Positions 30,076 through 40,767 are shown, numbered from the stretch's first letter. The stretch is 64,000 bases of DNA from Clostridiales bacterium (GCA_022791195.1 JAAVYP010000055.1:1-64000); one strand, 5' to 3'. Made by a program: numbers and translations. The notes: generated from the sequence alone by a model not told the origin.

Positions 30076-32760
30076 TTACAGGTTCTCATTTTTGAGCGCA
30101 TCCATCAGATTGTCTTTCTTAATTTTCTGCATCGCATACAGCATGGTCGCAAAAACCACCGCAAATACACTGCACACGGCAATGACAACCGCAGAGGGGG
30201 GAATATGGAAAAGCAGATAGGCACCTTGTCTGACAACGCGATAGGTCAGATACGACATAACCACTGATAGAGGCAGTCCAAAGAACAAGGCTCTTGTACC
30301 ATACAAAAGACACTCGTAATTCATCATGCGGTGCAAGCCGCGGCTGGTCAGGCCAACCGAGCGAAGCATGGCAAAATCCCGCCGACGCAGGGCAATGTTC
30401 GTGGACACGGTATTAAATACATTAGCAGCGGCCATGAGTGAAATGAGGACAATAAAGCCGTACGCCAATACATTGATGAGCGTGATGAGATCTTTATTTT
30501 CCTTGTCTTGTGCTATACGGTCATCAAAGCTGGTGTCTGAATCGGAAAGAGCATGCTGTTTTAACACATCCTTGATACCGGTCATCATGACCGCATAATC
30601 GTCAGTCTTAAAATACATCTGCCCGATGGCAAGCTCACTGCTGTTCCACGCACTGTAGGGATAAATCAGCACAGGCAGATCACCCGCGGCCGTGACGCCA
30701 AGCGGCGCTTTTTCAATGCGTTCGCCTATCTTAACATTCTCGTACTCGGCCGGTGCTTTGATGCCGTTTTGCAGGTTTCCATTATCATCATAGACAGGAT
30801 GCTCTCCATCTTTAAAATAACAGTAAACAATTTCCCAGCCCGAGGCTGTTTTCTCTTCATACTGCATACTATAATAGCCTTCACGCGACGGTGCCGGTTT
30901 GATAACACGCAGCTCTTCAACGCCGTCTTTGATGAATTTCAAATCATAGCTCATGCGTGTTAGCTTGCCGTTGACATAACGCTCGGTGATATAGCTTGTG
31001 CGATTCAGCAAAACTGCCGGCGGGGTGTCGGTGTTCAGATAGGTCGCTTCATCTAGGCCGTTTTCTTGAATCAGCGTTTCGTACGATTGTTTATCCAAAT
31101 AGAAGAATACCGCCTCTTGCGAAGATTCAATGCCGGTCTGTGCTTCATCATCTAAATAACGAAGATAGGAAGCGTCTAATTTCTCCTCATTTAATTCCAC
31201 ACTTCGGTAATCCGCACTGCTGCACGCCACCGCCTGCACACCCGGCTGAGCCGAAAATTCGCTCACCAAACCGTCAATATCACTGTCAGTATCAAGCCCT
31301 CTGTAGCAAACATCATAATTGGCAGTATACAAGCTCACCTGCACCGATTCTTTCAGATACATGCAGAACACGCTGGAAGAAATGAACAAGACCACGCTCA
31401 TCACAAGCGAAACAACCGTCGTTCTGTATTTGCGTCTGGCCCGTTTAAAGTATTTTTTCGCCAAAAGCCCCTCTAAGCCAAAGAACTTATAAACCAAGCG
31501 AGAACTTTTTACCGGACGGGCTTTTTTTGTAATATCCTGATTTTGCCGAATCGCTTCAATCGCGCTGACAGATGACGCGCGCTTGGCCGGAATGAAAACC
31601 GAAATCATAACGGTAGCAAACGCGATCACCGCGCCGATCAGCAAAACGACGGGGGAAAGATGCAGCGATACCCGAAATGGTGAAGAGATCAAATGCCTGA
31701 ATTTATCGCCCACAAAATGAAGCGTAACGCCCATGCCCAAAATGCCGACTAACATGCCGGACGGAATGCCCGCAGCACTGACGGTAAATGCCTCAAAACA
31801 AACCATTTTGCGAATCTGCTTTTTGGTAGCGCCCACCGATGATAAAAGGCCAAACTGTTTGGTTCTTTCTCCGATCGAAATGGAAAATGCACTGTAAATC
31901 ATAGAAACCGAGCCAAGCAAAATCAAAAAGATAAAGATGCCGGCGAGACCGTAAATCATACTGCCGAAATTGGCGTAAAGAGACATGCCGTAGAACATAA
32001 GCCGGTTCCAGTTATACTGTACCCGCTTAAGATCATAGGCGGCAATAAAAGCATCCATGTCTTTTTTAGGATTTTTCATCTGAAAATACAGATCATACAC
32101 GCCCGTTTCTTCTTTGGCGCCCTCTTGTTTGGTTAAGAGCGTATAGCCCGGCGCCCAATATTTCTCAAAATCCGGCCGCTCATAGATGCCGCAAACAGTA
32201 TAACGAACAGTTTCACGCGGCACAAAGATTTCCTCATCCTCGTTATACGAGGTTTCCTGATAAAACAGGCCGTCCTCCCAGGTGCGATCCCCCAGGGTCA
32301 GCTCAACGGTGTCACCGATCTGATAATTCACCTTGCCGTTTAACGCCAGGTGCTCAGGCACCAAAATCTCTGTGCTGTTTGCCGGCAGCGAACCTTCGGT
32401 CAAATGAATCGGCATAAAATCCATAAAGGCCTGGTCGCCGGCCGAAACATACACATACGGCTTGCTCTCGTTTTGGCTCTCGGTTTCGGCATATCCCAAA
32501 TAGCGCAGCGAACCGGCCGCGGCAACCCGTTCGTCGGCCAGCAGTTTCCCAGCAAACGCGCCATCGGTCTGCTGAGCTGAAAAATGATAATCACCGCATT
32601 TATAAATATAGCTTCTTTCCATAAAAGAAATAATGCTGGTGCAAAGCGAAAGAATTGCGGTAAACATGGCCGCCGAAATCATCACCCCGATAATCGTAAC
32701 CGCCGTGCGGGTCCGATTCTTTTTCATGGTGCTAAGGGTTACTTTATGGAGTACGTTCAT
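30076..32760 (-). CDS. ABC transporter permease, FtsX/MacB-type
   Basis: 894-aa protein with two FtsX-like blocks (GLLSSVGATKKQIRKMVCFEA; FAMLRSVGLTSRGLHRMMNYE). Confidence 0.88.
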   Translation of the reverse strand: MNVLHKVTLSTMKKNRTRTAVTIIGVMISAAMFTAILSLCTSIISFMERSYIYKCGDYHFSAQQTDGAFAGKLLADERVAAAGSLRYLGYAETESQNESKPYVYVSAGDQAFMDFMPIHLTEGSLPANSTEILVPEHLALNGKVNYQIGDTVELTLGDRTWEDGLFYQETSYNEDEEIFVPRETVRYTVCGIYERPDFEKYWAPGYTLLTKQEGAKEETGVYDLYFQMKNPKKDMDAFIAAYDLKRVQYNWNRLMFYGMSLYANFGSMIYGLAGIFIFLILLGSVSMIYSAFSISIGERTKQFGLLSSVGATKKQIRKMVCFEAFTVSAAGIPSGMLVGILGMGVTLHFVGDKFRHLISSPFRVSLHLSPVVLLIGAVIAFATVMISVFIPAKRASSVSAIEAIRQNQDITKKARPVKSSRLVYKFFGLEGLLAKKYFKRARRKYRTTVVSLVMSVVLFISSSVFCMYLKESVQVSLYTANYDVCYRGLDTDSDIDGLVSEFSAQPGVQAVACSSADYRSVELNEEKLDASYLRYLDDEAQTGIESSQEAVFFYLDKQSYETLIQENGLDEATYLNTDTPPAVLLNRTSYITERYVNGKLTRMSYDLKFIKDGVEELRVIKPAPSREGYYSMQYEEKTASGWEIVYCYFKDGEHPVYDDNGNLQNGIKAPAEYENVKIGERIEKAPLGVTAAGDLPVLIYPYSAWNSSELAIGQMYFKTDDYAVMMTGIKDVLKQHALSDSDTSFDDRIAQDKENKDLITLINVLAYGFIVLISLMAAANVFNTVSTNIALRRRDFAMLRSVGLTSRGLHRMMNYECLLYGTRALFFGLPLSVVMSYLTYRVVRQGAYLLFHIPPSAVVIAVCSVFAVVFATMLYAMQKIKKDNLMDALKNENL

Positions 32761-33440
32761 GAGAAAGTCACCTCGTCACGAACAATTTTGCCATCCTCCA
32801 ACGCGATGACCCGGTCAGCCTGCAGCGCAATATTTTCATCATGGGTAATCACAATCAGCGTTTGGTCATATTTTTTGTTTGACGCTTTAAGAAGCTCTAC
32901 AATTTCCTGACTGTTTTTGGAATCCAAGTTACCGGTCGGCTCATCTGCCAACACAACAGCCGGCGCGTTCATGAGCGCGCGGCCAATGGAAACCCGCTGC
33001 TGCTGGCCGCCTGAAAGCTGATTGGGCAAATGCCCCTCTCGGCCTTTTAAGCGCAGAATCTGCAAAAGCTCCTCTAAGCGTTCTTCATTGACCTTGCGCC
33101 CGTCAATCAACACGGGCAGCGTGATGTTTTCGGTCACATTCAAAACGGGAATCAGGTTATAAAACTGATAAATCAGTCCCACCTCCCGCCGGCGGAAAAC
33201 CGCCAAATGGTTGTCATCCTGCGCATAGACATCCTGCCCATTAATATAGACATGGCCGGAGGTAGGACGGTCAACCCCGCCTAAAATATGCAGCAGGGTC
33301 GATTTGCCCGAACCGGACGGCCCGATAATGGATACAAACTCTCCCTTTTCTACCGAGAAAGAAAGACCGTCCAAGGCATGCACCTCGTTTTCGCCCCGGC
33401 CATAGACCTTAAACAAATTTTCCACTCTGATCATTTCCAT
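32757..33440 (-). CDS. ABC transporter ATP-binding protein
   Basis: [39 protein letters not shown]. Confidence 0.95.
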   Translation of the reverse strand: MEMIRVENLFKVYGRGENEVHALDGLSFSVEKGEFVSIIGPSGSGKSTLLHILGGVDRPTSGHVYINGQDVYAQDDNHLAVFRRREVGLIYQFYNLIPVLNVTENITLPVLIDGRKVNEERLEELLQILRLKGREGHLPNQLSGGQQQRVSIGRALMNAPAVVLADEPTGNLDSKNSQEIVELLKASNKKYDQTLIVITHDENIALQADRVIALEDGKIVRDEVTFS

Positions 33441-33475
33441 GATTCATTCCCCCTTGCGATCGCTATCAGTGCAAA

Positions 33476-33711
33476 AAATACAAGCAAATCCAAGATTTGC
33501 TTGTATTTCACCTAAAACATTAAGTAACCTTAAAATTTGGCGCTTCTGCCCTCTGGCAGAATGCTTGTTTATATAAGCAAATCTTTATTTGCTTATCCTT
33601 CTTACAGTTTTCTGTAACCTTAAAATTTGGCGCTTCTGCCCCCGGCAGAATGCTGTTTATATAAACAGCAAGCCAAATTTTTTAAGCAAATCCTTATTTG
33701 CTTATAGTATA
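33476..33711 (-). promoter_or_regulatory. Leader with promoter, three-way junction, degenerate second copy and terminal terminator-like hairpin
   Basis: -10 TATACT (33706-33711); hairpin 33683-33704; closing stem 33623-33631/33672-33680 enclosing 33634-33650 and 33651-33670; 15-bp stem 33476-33508 followed by T's on the minus strand. Confidence 0.7.
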
Positions 33712-33767
33712 GCACACCCGGGTGACTTTCACATGACTGTCAAATGACAATTATGTCACTTTCCGTT

Positions 33768-35804
33768 TTACTCTCTTTTGCCGCCCGACACGATGCTGTA
33801 ATACACCTTCGAGGTTAACAAATAGACAATGGTATAGAACACGGCGAAGAGGAAGAAAGCCGCTAAAGAAACAAACAGGAACAGTTTGGTATTATAAAGC
33901 TGGAACAGCATGAGCAGCTGACGCACCAACGGAAAAGCAAAGGCGGTGTGAATGCCCGCTGCGATCAGCGGCATGAAAAAGACGGTCAGCACCTGTGAAT
34001 TAATGCTCTTTTTAATTTCCTTTCGCCGCATGCCCACCTTTTGTAAGATGGTGAATTTGTCTTTGTCCTCATATCCCTCGGTCACCTGCTTATAATACAT
34101 AATCAAAACCGCACCGGCGGTAAAGACAAGACCTAACAGAATGCCTAAGAAAAAGATGCCTGCGTTTAAGGCGTAAAAAGAGCCTCTTTCCGAAACCAAG
34201 CCTTCAATGCGCATCGAAGGCGCGTTTTTGTTTTGAATGCCCATTTCACGCAAGGCGGCGCGCAGTGTTTCTTCAAGCTGTAATTTCGTTTGATCATCTG
34301 CCTGTACATCAAAGCCATAATAGTCATGCGCAAAGGACTGATTCTCGCCAAACACTTCCTGCTGATACGCATACATGTGCTCAACAACCGATATATCCCT
34401 GACAAATACATAGATAGAGGGAACCACCATAACCGCCGATGAGCCATTTTCGATAAAGTGTTCCACACGCCCTGCCACTTTCATCTGGCCTAACCCTTCA
34501 AGGTCTAAATAACTATAGGTATATTTGTCATGTTCACTGGCGCTGTAAAGCATAACCTCGTTTTCGTCCAAAGACTCGTTTGCGCCCAACATTCGGTTAT
34601 AATCCTCAATCGGCACAAAAATGATCTGTCTGACATTGCCTGAATCGGTCATCGAAAAACTCTCCAACTTTTCCTTATCAAAGATCACGCTGTCGTCGGC
34701 CACAAGGCCTGTCAGATTCAAATAGCGGTACCGCATGACATTTTTCGGAATGATTTCCTGTTCGGTCAACACCCGATCGACCACCGCGTCCACATCCCGA
34801 AGCGCCTGTTCGTCAAAAGTCTGGGTATCAATAATAATATCGCGCGGATACCGTCTTTTCAAACTGTCTTCACTGCCCACCCACAAGCAGGAGGTAGCCG
34901 AGAGCATGACAAGCACCATGGTGGACAAAATGCAGATGGAGGCAAGGCCCGCCCCATTTCGTTTCATACGGTAGGCCATGGATGAAACCGAAATAAAATG
35001 ATTGGTCTGATAGTAATATTTCTTGTTTTTTTGCAGCAGCCGGCAAAACACCACCGAACCCGCGATAAACAAAATATAGGTTGCTATAATCACCATAATC
35101 ACGGCCACAAAAAACAAAGTGAGTGCATCAATGGCATTTTGAATCGTCAGCGCCAGATAATAGGCGCCAGCCAAAACAGCCAGGCCGAGAAAAGCAAGCA
35201 AAAAATTGGCCTTGGGCGGTTTTTCGCCCACCTGGTCTCCCTTCAGCATTTCCACCGGTTTGGATAAATGAATCTGCCAGACAGCACGCAGCAGAATCAC
35301 AAAAAAGATGCCTGCGAACAACAAAACAGAAGAGACCACCGCCTGTGTACCAACAGCAAACGTAAAGGTTGCCTCGGCACCCAGCGTGCGCACCATCATT
35401 AACTCGGCCGCCTTGGAGAACAAAATGCCTAAGGCAAGGCCGCCCGCTATGGAAATAACCCACAAGATGAGACTTTCCCAGATCAGCACGCGCATGATAT
35501 TCCACTTGCCCATGCCTAAAATATTATAAAGGCCAAATTCTTTTTTGCGGTTTCGCATTAAAAAGGTATTGGTATAGAACAGAAAAACAGCCGCAAAAAC
35601 GCCAATCACACCAATGCCGATGGATAAAATCATCTGCATCATATCACCGCCGCGAATGGCGGCCACGCTTTCGTTGGCACTTAAAAAACAGATGATATAA
35701 TACATCATCACCATGCCGATGCAGGTGAGCAGATACGGCACATAGATTTTTTTGTTTTTCGCAATACCCGAAAAGGCCAGTTTTGGATAAAAACCGAATT
35801 TCAT
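33768..35804 (-). CDS. BceB-like ABC transporter permease
   Basis: 678-aa FtsX-type permease; FGLYNILGMGKWNIMRVLIWESL; follows BceA-like gene. Confidence 0.85.
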   Translation of the reverse strand: MKFGFYPKLAFSGIAKNKKIYVPYLLTCIGMVMMYYIICFLSANESVAAIRGGDMMQMILSIGIGVIGVFAAVFLFYTNTFLMRNRKKEFGLYNILGMGKWNIMRVLIWESLILWVISIAGGLALGILFSKAAELMMVRTLGAEATFTFAVGTQAVVSSVLLFAGIFFVILLRAVWQIHLSKPVEMLKGDQVGEKPPKANFLLAFLGLAVLAGAYYLALTIQNAIDALTLFFVAVIMVIIATYILFIAGSVVFCRLLQKNKKYYYQTNHFISVSSMAYRMKRNGAGLASICILSTMVLVMLSATSCLWVGSEDSLKRRYPRDIIIDTQTFDEQALRDVDAVVDRVLTEQEIIPKNVMRYRYLNLTGLVADDSVIFDKEKLESFSMTDSGNVRQIIFVPIEDYNRMLGANESLDENEVMLYSASEHDKYTYSYLDLEGLGQMKVAGRVEHFIENGSSAVMVVPSIYVFVRDISVVEHMYAYQQEVFGENQSFAHDYYGFDVQADDQTKLQLEETLRAALREMGIQNKNAPSMRIEGLVSERGSFYALNAGIFFLGILLGLVFTAGAVLIMYYKQVTEGYEDKDKFTILQKVGMRRKEIKKSINSQVLTVFFMPLIAAGIHTAFAFPLVRQLLMLFQLYNTKLFLFVSLAAFFLFAVFYTIVYLLTSKVYYSIVSGGKRE

Positions 35805-36565
35805 GCGCGATCACCGCCTGTTGCAAGCAGGGTGAGCGTATCCGAAATTTTCTGATACATCTCCTCTTCGGTGGCCTGCCCCCGATAGATTTGGTGGAAC
35901 ACCTCGCCATCTTTAATAAACAGCACCCGGCCGGCGTGGCTGGCCGCTTTGGTTGAATGAGTGACCATGACAATGGTCTGCCCCTCTTGATTGATTTTTT
36001 CAAACAGCCGCAAAAGCTCGTCGGTCGATTTCGAGTCCAGCGCGCCGGTCGGCTCATCGGCTAAAATCAAGCTGGGGTCTGAAATGATGGCCCTGGCCAC
36101 GGCGGCACGCTGTTTTTGACCGCCCGACACCTCATAGGGATATTTTTTTAATAGCTCGGTAAGCCCTAATTTTTCAGCAATCGGCTTTAGGCGCTCCCGC
36201 ATGGTCAAATATTTTTCGCCGGCCAAAACCAGCGGCAAATAAATATTGTCCTCTAACGAAAAAGTATCCAACAAATTAAATTCCTGAAAAACAAAGCCCA
36301 AATTCTCCCGCCGGAAGACCGACATTTCCGATTCTTTAATTTTGCTGATGCTTCTGCCATCCAAAATCACCTCGCCGCTGGTGGGTTTATCCAAAGCGGC
36401 TAAAATATTGAGCAGGGTTGTTTTTCCCGAGCCTGATTCACCCATGATGGCCACATACTCGCCCTTTTCCACCTCAAAGGTCACCCGGCGCAGGGCCTGC
36501 ACCTTATCGCCGCCAAAGCGGGTGGTATATATTTTCTTTACATCTCTGACTTCTAAGATCGCCAT
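35801..36565 (-). CDS. BceA-like ABC transporter ATP-binding protein
   Basis: GESGSGKTTLLNILA, VSGGQKQRAAVARAI, LILADEPTGALDS. Confidence 0.92.
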   Translation of the reverse strand: MAILEVRDVKKIYTTRFGGDKVQALRRVTFEVEKGEYVAIMGESGSGKTTLLNILAALDKPTSGEVILDGRSISKIKESEMSVFRRENLGFVFQEFNLLDTFSLEDNIYLPLVLAGEKYLTMRERLKPIAEKLGLTELLKKYPYEVSGGQKQRAAVARAIISDPSLILADEPTGALDSKSTDELLRLFEKINQEGQTIVMVTHSTKAASHAGRVLFIKDGEVFHQIYRGQATEEEMYQKISDTLTLLATGGDRA

Positions 36566-36761
36566 ATGCCAAACATCCTTTCTTTCCTATCGCTGCATGC
36601 AAACTTGGTTTGACTCAAAAGTAATCCCTCGGACTGATGTTTCTATTATACAAAAAAGAAAAATGCAAGACCATCGAAACGGCTTACACTTTGCTTTTTA
36701 TTCTTACCGTTTTGTAAGATTGCATGATGATTGGCGGCAAAAGATTCTCCTTCGCCCGGCG

Positions 36762-37274
36762 TTAGCTTTCTCTTTTCAGCAAAGAATACATTTTTGTATC
36801 CATCACCTGGCCGTTTTTCACCGCATTACACCGAAGCGTGCCCTCTAAGGAAAAGCCTGCCTTTTCAAGCACTCTGCACGAGGCCGCGTTGTGTGCAAAC
36901 GGCTCGGCATAGATGCGGATGATGTCACTCTTTGCAAAAACATACTCACAAATCTGCGCTGCCGCTTGGGTCATGATACCATTGCCCCACTCGTCTTCGG
37001 CGAGATAATAGCCAAGCTCACCCGTTTGCCTGTGAATGTTTTCCTGGCGAAAAACGCTAATGCTACCCACGACTTTCTCATCGACTGTAACGGCAAACGC
37101 AAACGTTTCATTTTCATCGGCGCTAAGCATAGCCGAAATATACAAGGTGGCGTCCTGTTCTGTGTACGGATACGGCAAGCCGTCCCGAAGATTCTTTTGT
37201 ATATTTTGATTGGAAAGAAAACCGGCAAGAGCGCCCGCATCTGTTGCTTTCCATTTTCTGATTTTCACCTGCAT
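36762..37274 (-). CDS. GNAT family N-acetyltransferase (RimJ/RimL type)
   Basis: GELGYYLAEDEWGNGIMTQAA, NAASCRVLEKAGFSLEGTLR. Confidence 0.88.
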   Translation of the reverse strand: MQVKIRKWKATDAGALAGFLSNQNIQKNLRDGLPYPYTEQDATLYISAMLSADENETFAFAVTVDEKVVGSISVFRQENIHRQTGELGYYLAEDEWGNGIMTQAAAQICEYVFAKSDIIRIYAEPFAHNAASCRVLEKAGFSLEGTLRCNAVKNGQVMDTKMYSLLKRES

Positions 37275-37330
37275 CGTTGCTGCTCCCTTCGTTCATTTGA
37301 TATACATATATGCGGTCCTCTGTAGCGGCA

Positions 37331-38317
37331 CTATTCCACCTTTAGCGGCGCGCTGTCTAAATCAATCTGCACGCAGGTGCCTTTGCCCGGCTCGGACGAA
37401 GCCGAAATGGTGTGCCCTAAATTTTTGCAAATGCGACGGCACAGCGAAAGGCCAAGTCCGCTGGCTCTTTGATCAATTCGTCCGTTGTAGCCGGTGAAGC
37501 CGCTTTCAAAAATACGGGGCAAATCCTCCGGCGCAATGCCAATGCCGGTGTCCTCAATGCAAAGCACCTTCGGCGGCTTCAGGGTAATAGTGATTTGTCC
37601 GGCTTTTGTGTATTTCAAGGCGTTGGACAGTATCTGCTCAATCACAAAAAGCAGCCACTTTTCATCGGTCAGCACCTTGGTATGGAGCGGCTCGTAAGAA
37701 AGAGCAATCTTCTTGCCAATAAAAAAGGAGGCCTGTTTGCGCACTGCTTGTTTGACAATTTCATCTAAATCGTATTCCTTGATGACATAATCGGTAACAT
37801 CCGAATCCAGCCGCAGATAGCACAAAACCATCTCGACATACTGCTCGATTTTTTGCAGCTCGCCTGCCGCAGCTGGCGCTTCCGATGATGGCAGCAGCAT
37901 GCGCAGTGCGGCAATGGGCGTTTTGATCTGGTGAACCCAGGTGGTATAATACTGAATCATGGCGTCAAAGCGTTTGTTTTCTTCGTCCGCCTGCCGGTGC
38001 AGCTCCTCCCAAAGATAATGGACAATGGCCTGATAATCCCTCTCCCACACGGAATCGGCCGCAGGCATATTGTCGGCGGTGACGGTAATCTCGGCCAAAA
38101 GGGTTTGCAGCCGGCGGTGTTTTTTGCAAAACCTGATGAATTGCAAAATCAGATAGACCGCCCCGATGAAGGCGCAAATCGCACCGGCATAGAGCACAGC
38201 GGCGGCCTCGATCTGAAACAGCACAAAAACAAGGGCAAAAATAAAGCAAAACAGAAGGAAAAGAAGCAGTGCGGCAAGGCGTTCTTTAAAAAAAGCAATG
38301 AATAATTTTTTATTCAA
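37331..38317 (-). CDS. BceS-like sensor histidine kinase
   Basis: WVHQIKTPIAALRMLL, VLTDEKWLLFVIEQILSNALKYT, TGIGIAPEDLPRIFESGFTG; start overlaps the RR stop. Confidence 0.88.
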   Translation of the reverse strand: MNKKLFIAFFKERLAALLLFLLFCFIFALVFVLFQIEAAAVLYAGAICAFIGAVYLILQFIRFCKKHRRLQTLLAEITVTADNMPAADSVWERDYQAIVHYLWEELHRQADEENKRFDAMIQYYTTWVHQIKTPIAALRMLLPSSEAPAAAGELQKIEQYVEMVLCYLRLDSDVTDYVIKEYDLDEIVKQAVRKQASFFIGKKIALSYEPLHTKVLTDEKWLLFVIEQILSNALKYTKAGQITITLKPPKVLCIEDTGIGIAPEDLPRIFESGFTGYNGRIDQRASGLGLSLCRRICKNLGHTISASSEPGKGTCVQIDLDSAPLKVE

Positions 38318-38981
38318 CGATATACCCCAATCCCTTTTTCGTTGTGATAAAATCTGTAAGACCCAAAAGGGCCAGTTTACCGCGCAGTCGGGCGACATTT
38401 ACGCTCAGCGTATTTTCATCGACAAAGCTGTCGGTTTCCCACAGCTTATGCATCAATGTGTCCCGGCTGACCACGCTGCCCCTGTTTTCCATCAGCGTCT
38501 GCAGGATTCTAAAATCGTTTTTGGAAAGGTCAAGCCGTTCGTTCTGGTAGGTCAGTGTCGCGTCGGAAAGATTAAGCAGCGCGCCTTTATGCGAAATCAG
38601 ATTGACCCGGTCATTATAATCATAGCTGCGCCGAAGCAGGGCCTGCATTTTGGCGGTCAGCACATTCAAATCAAACGGTTTGGCGATAAAATCATCAGCG
38701 CCAAGGTTTATAGCCATGATCATATTCATATTATCTGCCGCTGAAGACAAAAATAAAATCGGCACTTTTGAAACCCTTCGTATTTGCTCACACCAGTGAT
38801 AGCCATTAAAAAAGGGAAGCGAAATATCCATCAGCACCAGCTGGGGCGCCAGGGATAAAAATTCCTCCAGCACAAAGCGAAAATCGGTCGCGCAGGCGGC
38901 TTCCATGCCCCATAGTTCAATATGACGGCACAGCTCCTTGGCAATGGTGTCATCATCCTCAACAATATAGATTTTAAACAT
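38310..38981 (-). CDS. OmpR-family response regulator
   Basis: FKIYIVEDDDTIAKEL, LVLMDISLPFFNGY, C-terminal winged helix. Confidence 0.92.
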   Translation of the reverse strand: MFKIYIVEDDDTIAKELCRHIELWGMEAACATDFRFVLEEFLSLAPQLVLMDISLPFFNGYHWCEQIRRVSKVPILFLSSAADNMNMIMAINLGADDFIAKPFDLNVLTAKMQALLRRSYDYNDRVNLISHKGALLNLSDATLTYQNERLDLSKNDFRILQTLMENRGSVVSRDTLMHKLWETDSFVDENTLSVNVARLRGKLALLGLTDFITTKKGLGYIVE

Positions 38982-39003
38982 GGCTTCCTCCCCTCACACA
39001 ACA

Positions 39004-39993
39004 TTAAACAACGCTTTTATAAAACCGCACGGTGAACATGGCCCCGCCGTTTTTATGGTTTTCTGCTTTGATGGTGCCATTTTGTGAAACAATAATTTTT
39101 TTGGCTAACGAAAGGCCAATGCCTACGCTCTCATCAGAGGCGCTCTTGCCCCGGTAAAACCGGTCGAACAATCGCACCAAATCTTCTTCGTCCAAGCCGG
39201 CGCCGGTATCGCGGATCACAATCTCCGAAAACAGCGGGTTTTCGCGCGACTGAATCGATAGCTGCCCTTGTTCCATATGGTCAATACAGTTTTTAATGAT
39301 ATTGCCGAACGCCTCGCGCGACCATAACAAATCGCCGGTATAAGAGCCGGCAAGCTCAGTGTGCAGCGTTTGGCCCTTTAGCTCCATCAAAATGGCAAAG
39401 GGAGCCATCACTTGCCCAATCAGCTCTTCAAAGGTGATGGTTTCTTGGCGAAAAGCAATCGTTCCGGCATCCAAACGGGCCATTTTTAAAAGAGAACCCA
39501 CCAAAAACTGCACCCGCACAAGCTGTTTTTCAATCTCTTTAATCTGTTTTTCGCCCTGATCGCCGGGATGAATACTCTCCAACATCAGGTTCACCGAGGT
39601 TAAGGGGGTACGAATTTGATGCGAAATATCGGCAATGGAATCAGCCATCAGACATTTTTCTTTCTGCAAAAGATCGGCCTGTTCACGCAGTCTGGCCACC
39701 AGTTTGGTCAGTTCATTCTGCAAAATGCTGAGATCCCCCTCTTGATACGAGGCCAGCGTAATCTGGTCATTGCCATGCAAAATCTGGTCAATTTCTTCGG
39801 TCATGCGCCTCATATGTCGATAGCGCACCGCCTGGCTGCCGAACAGATAAAAGCCAAAGCAAAGACACAACGACAGCGCAAGCCATCCTGCATTCGCATG
39901 CAGCATAAAGCCCGCTACTAAGCCCGCGCCCGAAAGACATACAAATAACAGAACGCTGGTCTTCATCTCACGATTGCGGAACAAATTAATCAC
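39004..39993 (-). CDS. Sensor histidine kinase
   Basis: IADISHQIRTPLTSVNLMLES, GAGLDEEDLVRLFDRFYRGKSA; start overlaps the RR stop. Confidence 0.9.
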   Translation of the reverse strand: MINLFRNREMKTSVLLFVCLSGAGLVAGFMLHANAGWLALSLCLCFGFYLFGSQAVRYRHMRRMTEEIDQILHGNDQITLASYQEGDLSILQNELTKLVARLREQADLLQKEKCLMADSIADISHQIRTPLTSVNLMLESIHPGDQGEKQIKEIEKQLVRVQFLVGSLLKMARLDAGTIAFRQETITFEELIGQVMAPFAILMELKGQTLHTELAGSYTGDLLWSREAFGNIIKNCIDHMEQGQLSIQSRENPLFSEIVIRDTGAGLDEEDLVRLFDRFYRGKSASDESVGIGLSLAKKIIVSQNGTIKAENHKNGGAMFTVRFYKSVV

Positions 39994-40657
39994 CCACCTT
40001 GTAGCCAAAGCCCCTGACTGTTTTGATGATCGTCGGGTTTTTGGGATCATCCTCCAGTTTTTCACGCAAGCGTTTAATATATACCGTCAATGTATTATCG
40101 TTGACATAATCACCGGCTGCGTCCCACAAATCCGCCAACAGCTCGGTGCGCGAAAAACACTTGCCGGGATGGTTGAAAAAAAGCAGCAAAAGGCGGTATT
40201 CAAGCGCCGAAAGATACAAATCCTTTCCGGCTTTATAGGCCGCGCCTTTTTCTGTATCAATGCAGACATCCCCAAACGAAACGGTTGTCTGTCCCCGGCC
40301 GCTCCGGCGCAGAACCGTCCGAATCCGCGAAACCAACTCACGCGGGCGAAAGGGTTTTATGATATAGTCGTCTGCGCCAAGTTCCAACCCGGTGACCACG
40401 CTGTATTCATCATCCGACGCTGTCAGAAAAATAACCGGCACGCTCTGGCGCTGTTTGATGGCAGAGCACACAACAAAGCCATTACCATCCTTGAGAGAAA
40501 CGTCCAAAAGCACTAAATCAAAGACTTCCTGCGCCAACAAAGCCAGCGCTTCCCGCTGTCCCCCAGCAAGAGAGCAGCTAAACCCTTCCTCTGCTAAAAA
40601 CGAAGACAGGCTTTTGGCTATTGACTCGTCATCCTCTACGATACAGATTTTATACAA
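39986..40657 (-). CDS. OmpR-family response regulator
   Basis: YKICIVEDDESIAKSL, DLVLLDVSLKDGNG, C-terminal TVRGFGYKV. Confidence 0.93.
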   Translation of the reverse strand: MYKICIVEDDESIAKSLSSFLAEEGFSCSLAGGQREALALLAQEVFDLVLLDVSLKDGNGFVVCSAIKQRQSVPVIFLTASDDEYSVVTGLELGADDYIIKPFRPRELVSRIRTVLRRSGRGQTTVSFGDVCIDTEKGAAYKAGKDLYLSALEYRLLLLFFNHPGKCFSRTELLADLWDAAGDYVNDNTLTVYIKRLREKLEDDPKNPTIIKTVRGFGYKVGD

Positions 40658-40767
40658 AGCATCCTCCTTTGCGCGTATTCATCGATTGTTCATACATTTT
40701 GTAGGCAGATTGTTTATAATATGATAACAGGAAAAATTGAATAAAATATATAACGAGGGTTCTCATC

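Noticed and set aside
37210-39921. Several 60-150-aa + strand ORFs opposite the sensor kinases and regulators
   Set aside because: Shadow ORFs of strong minus-strand coding genes.
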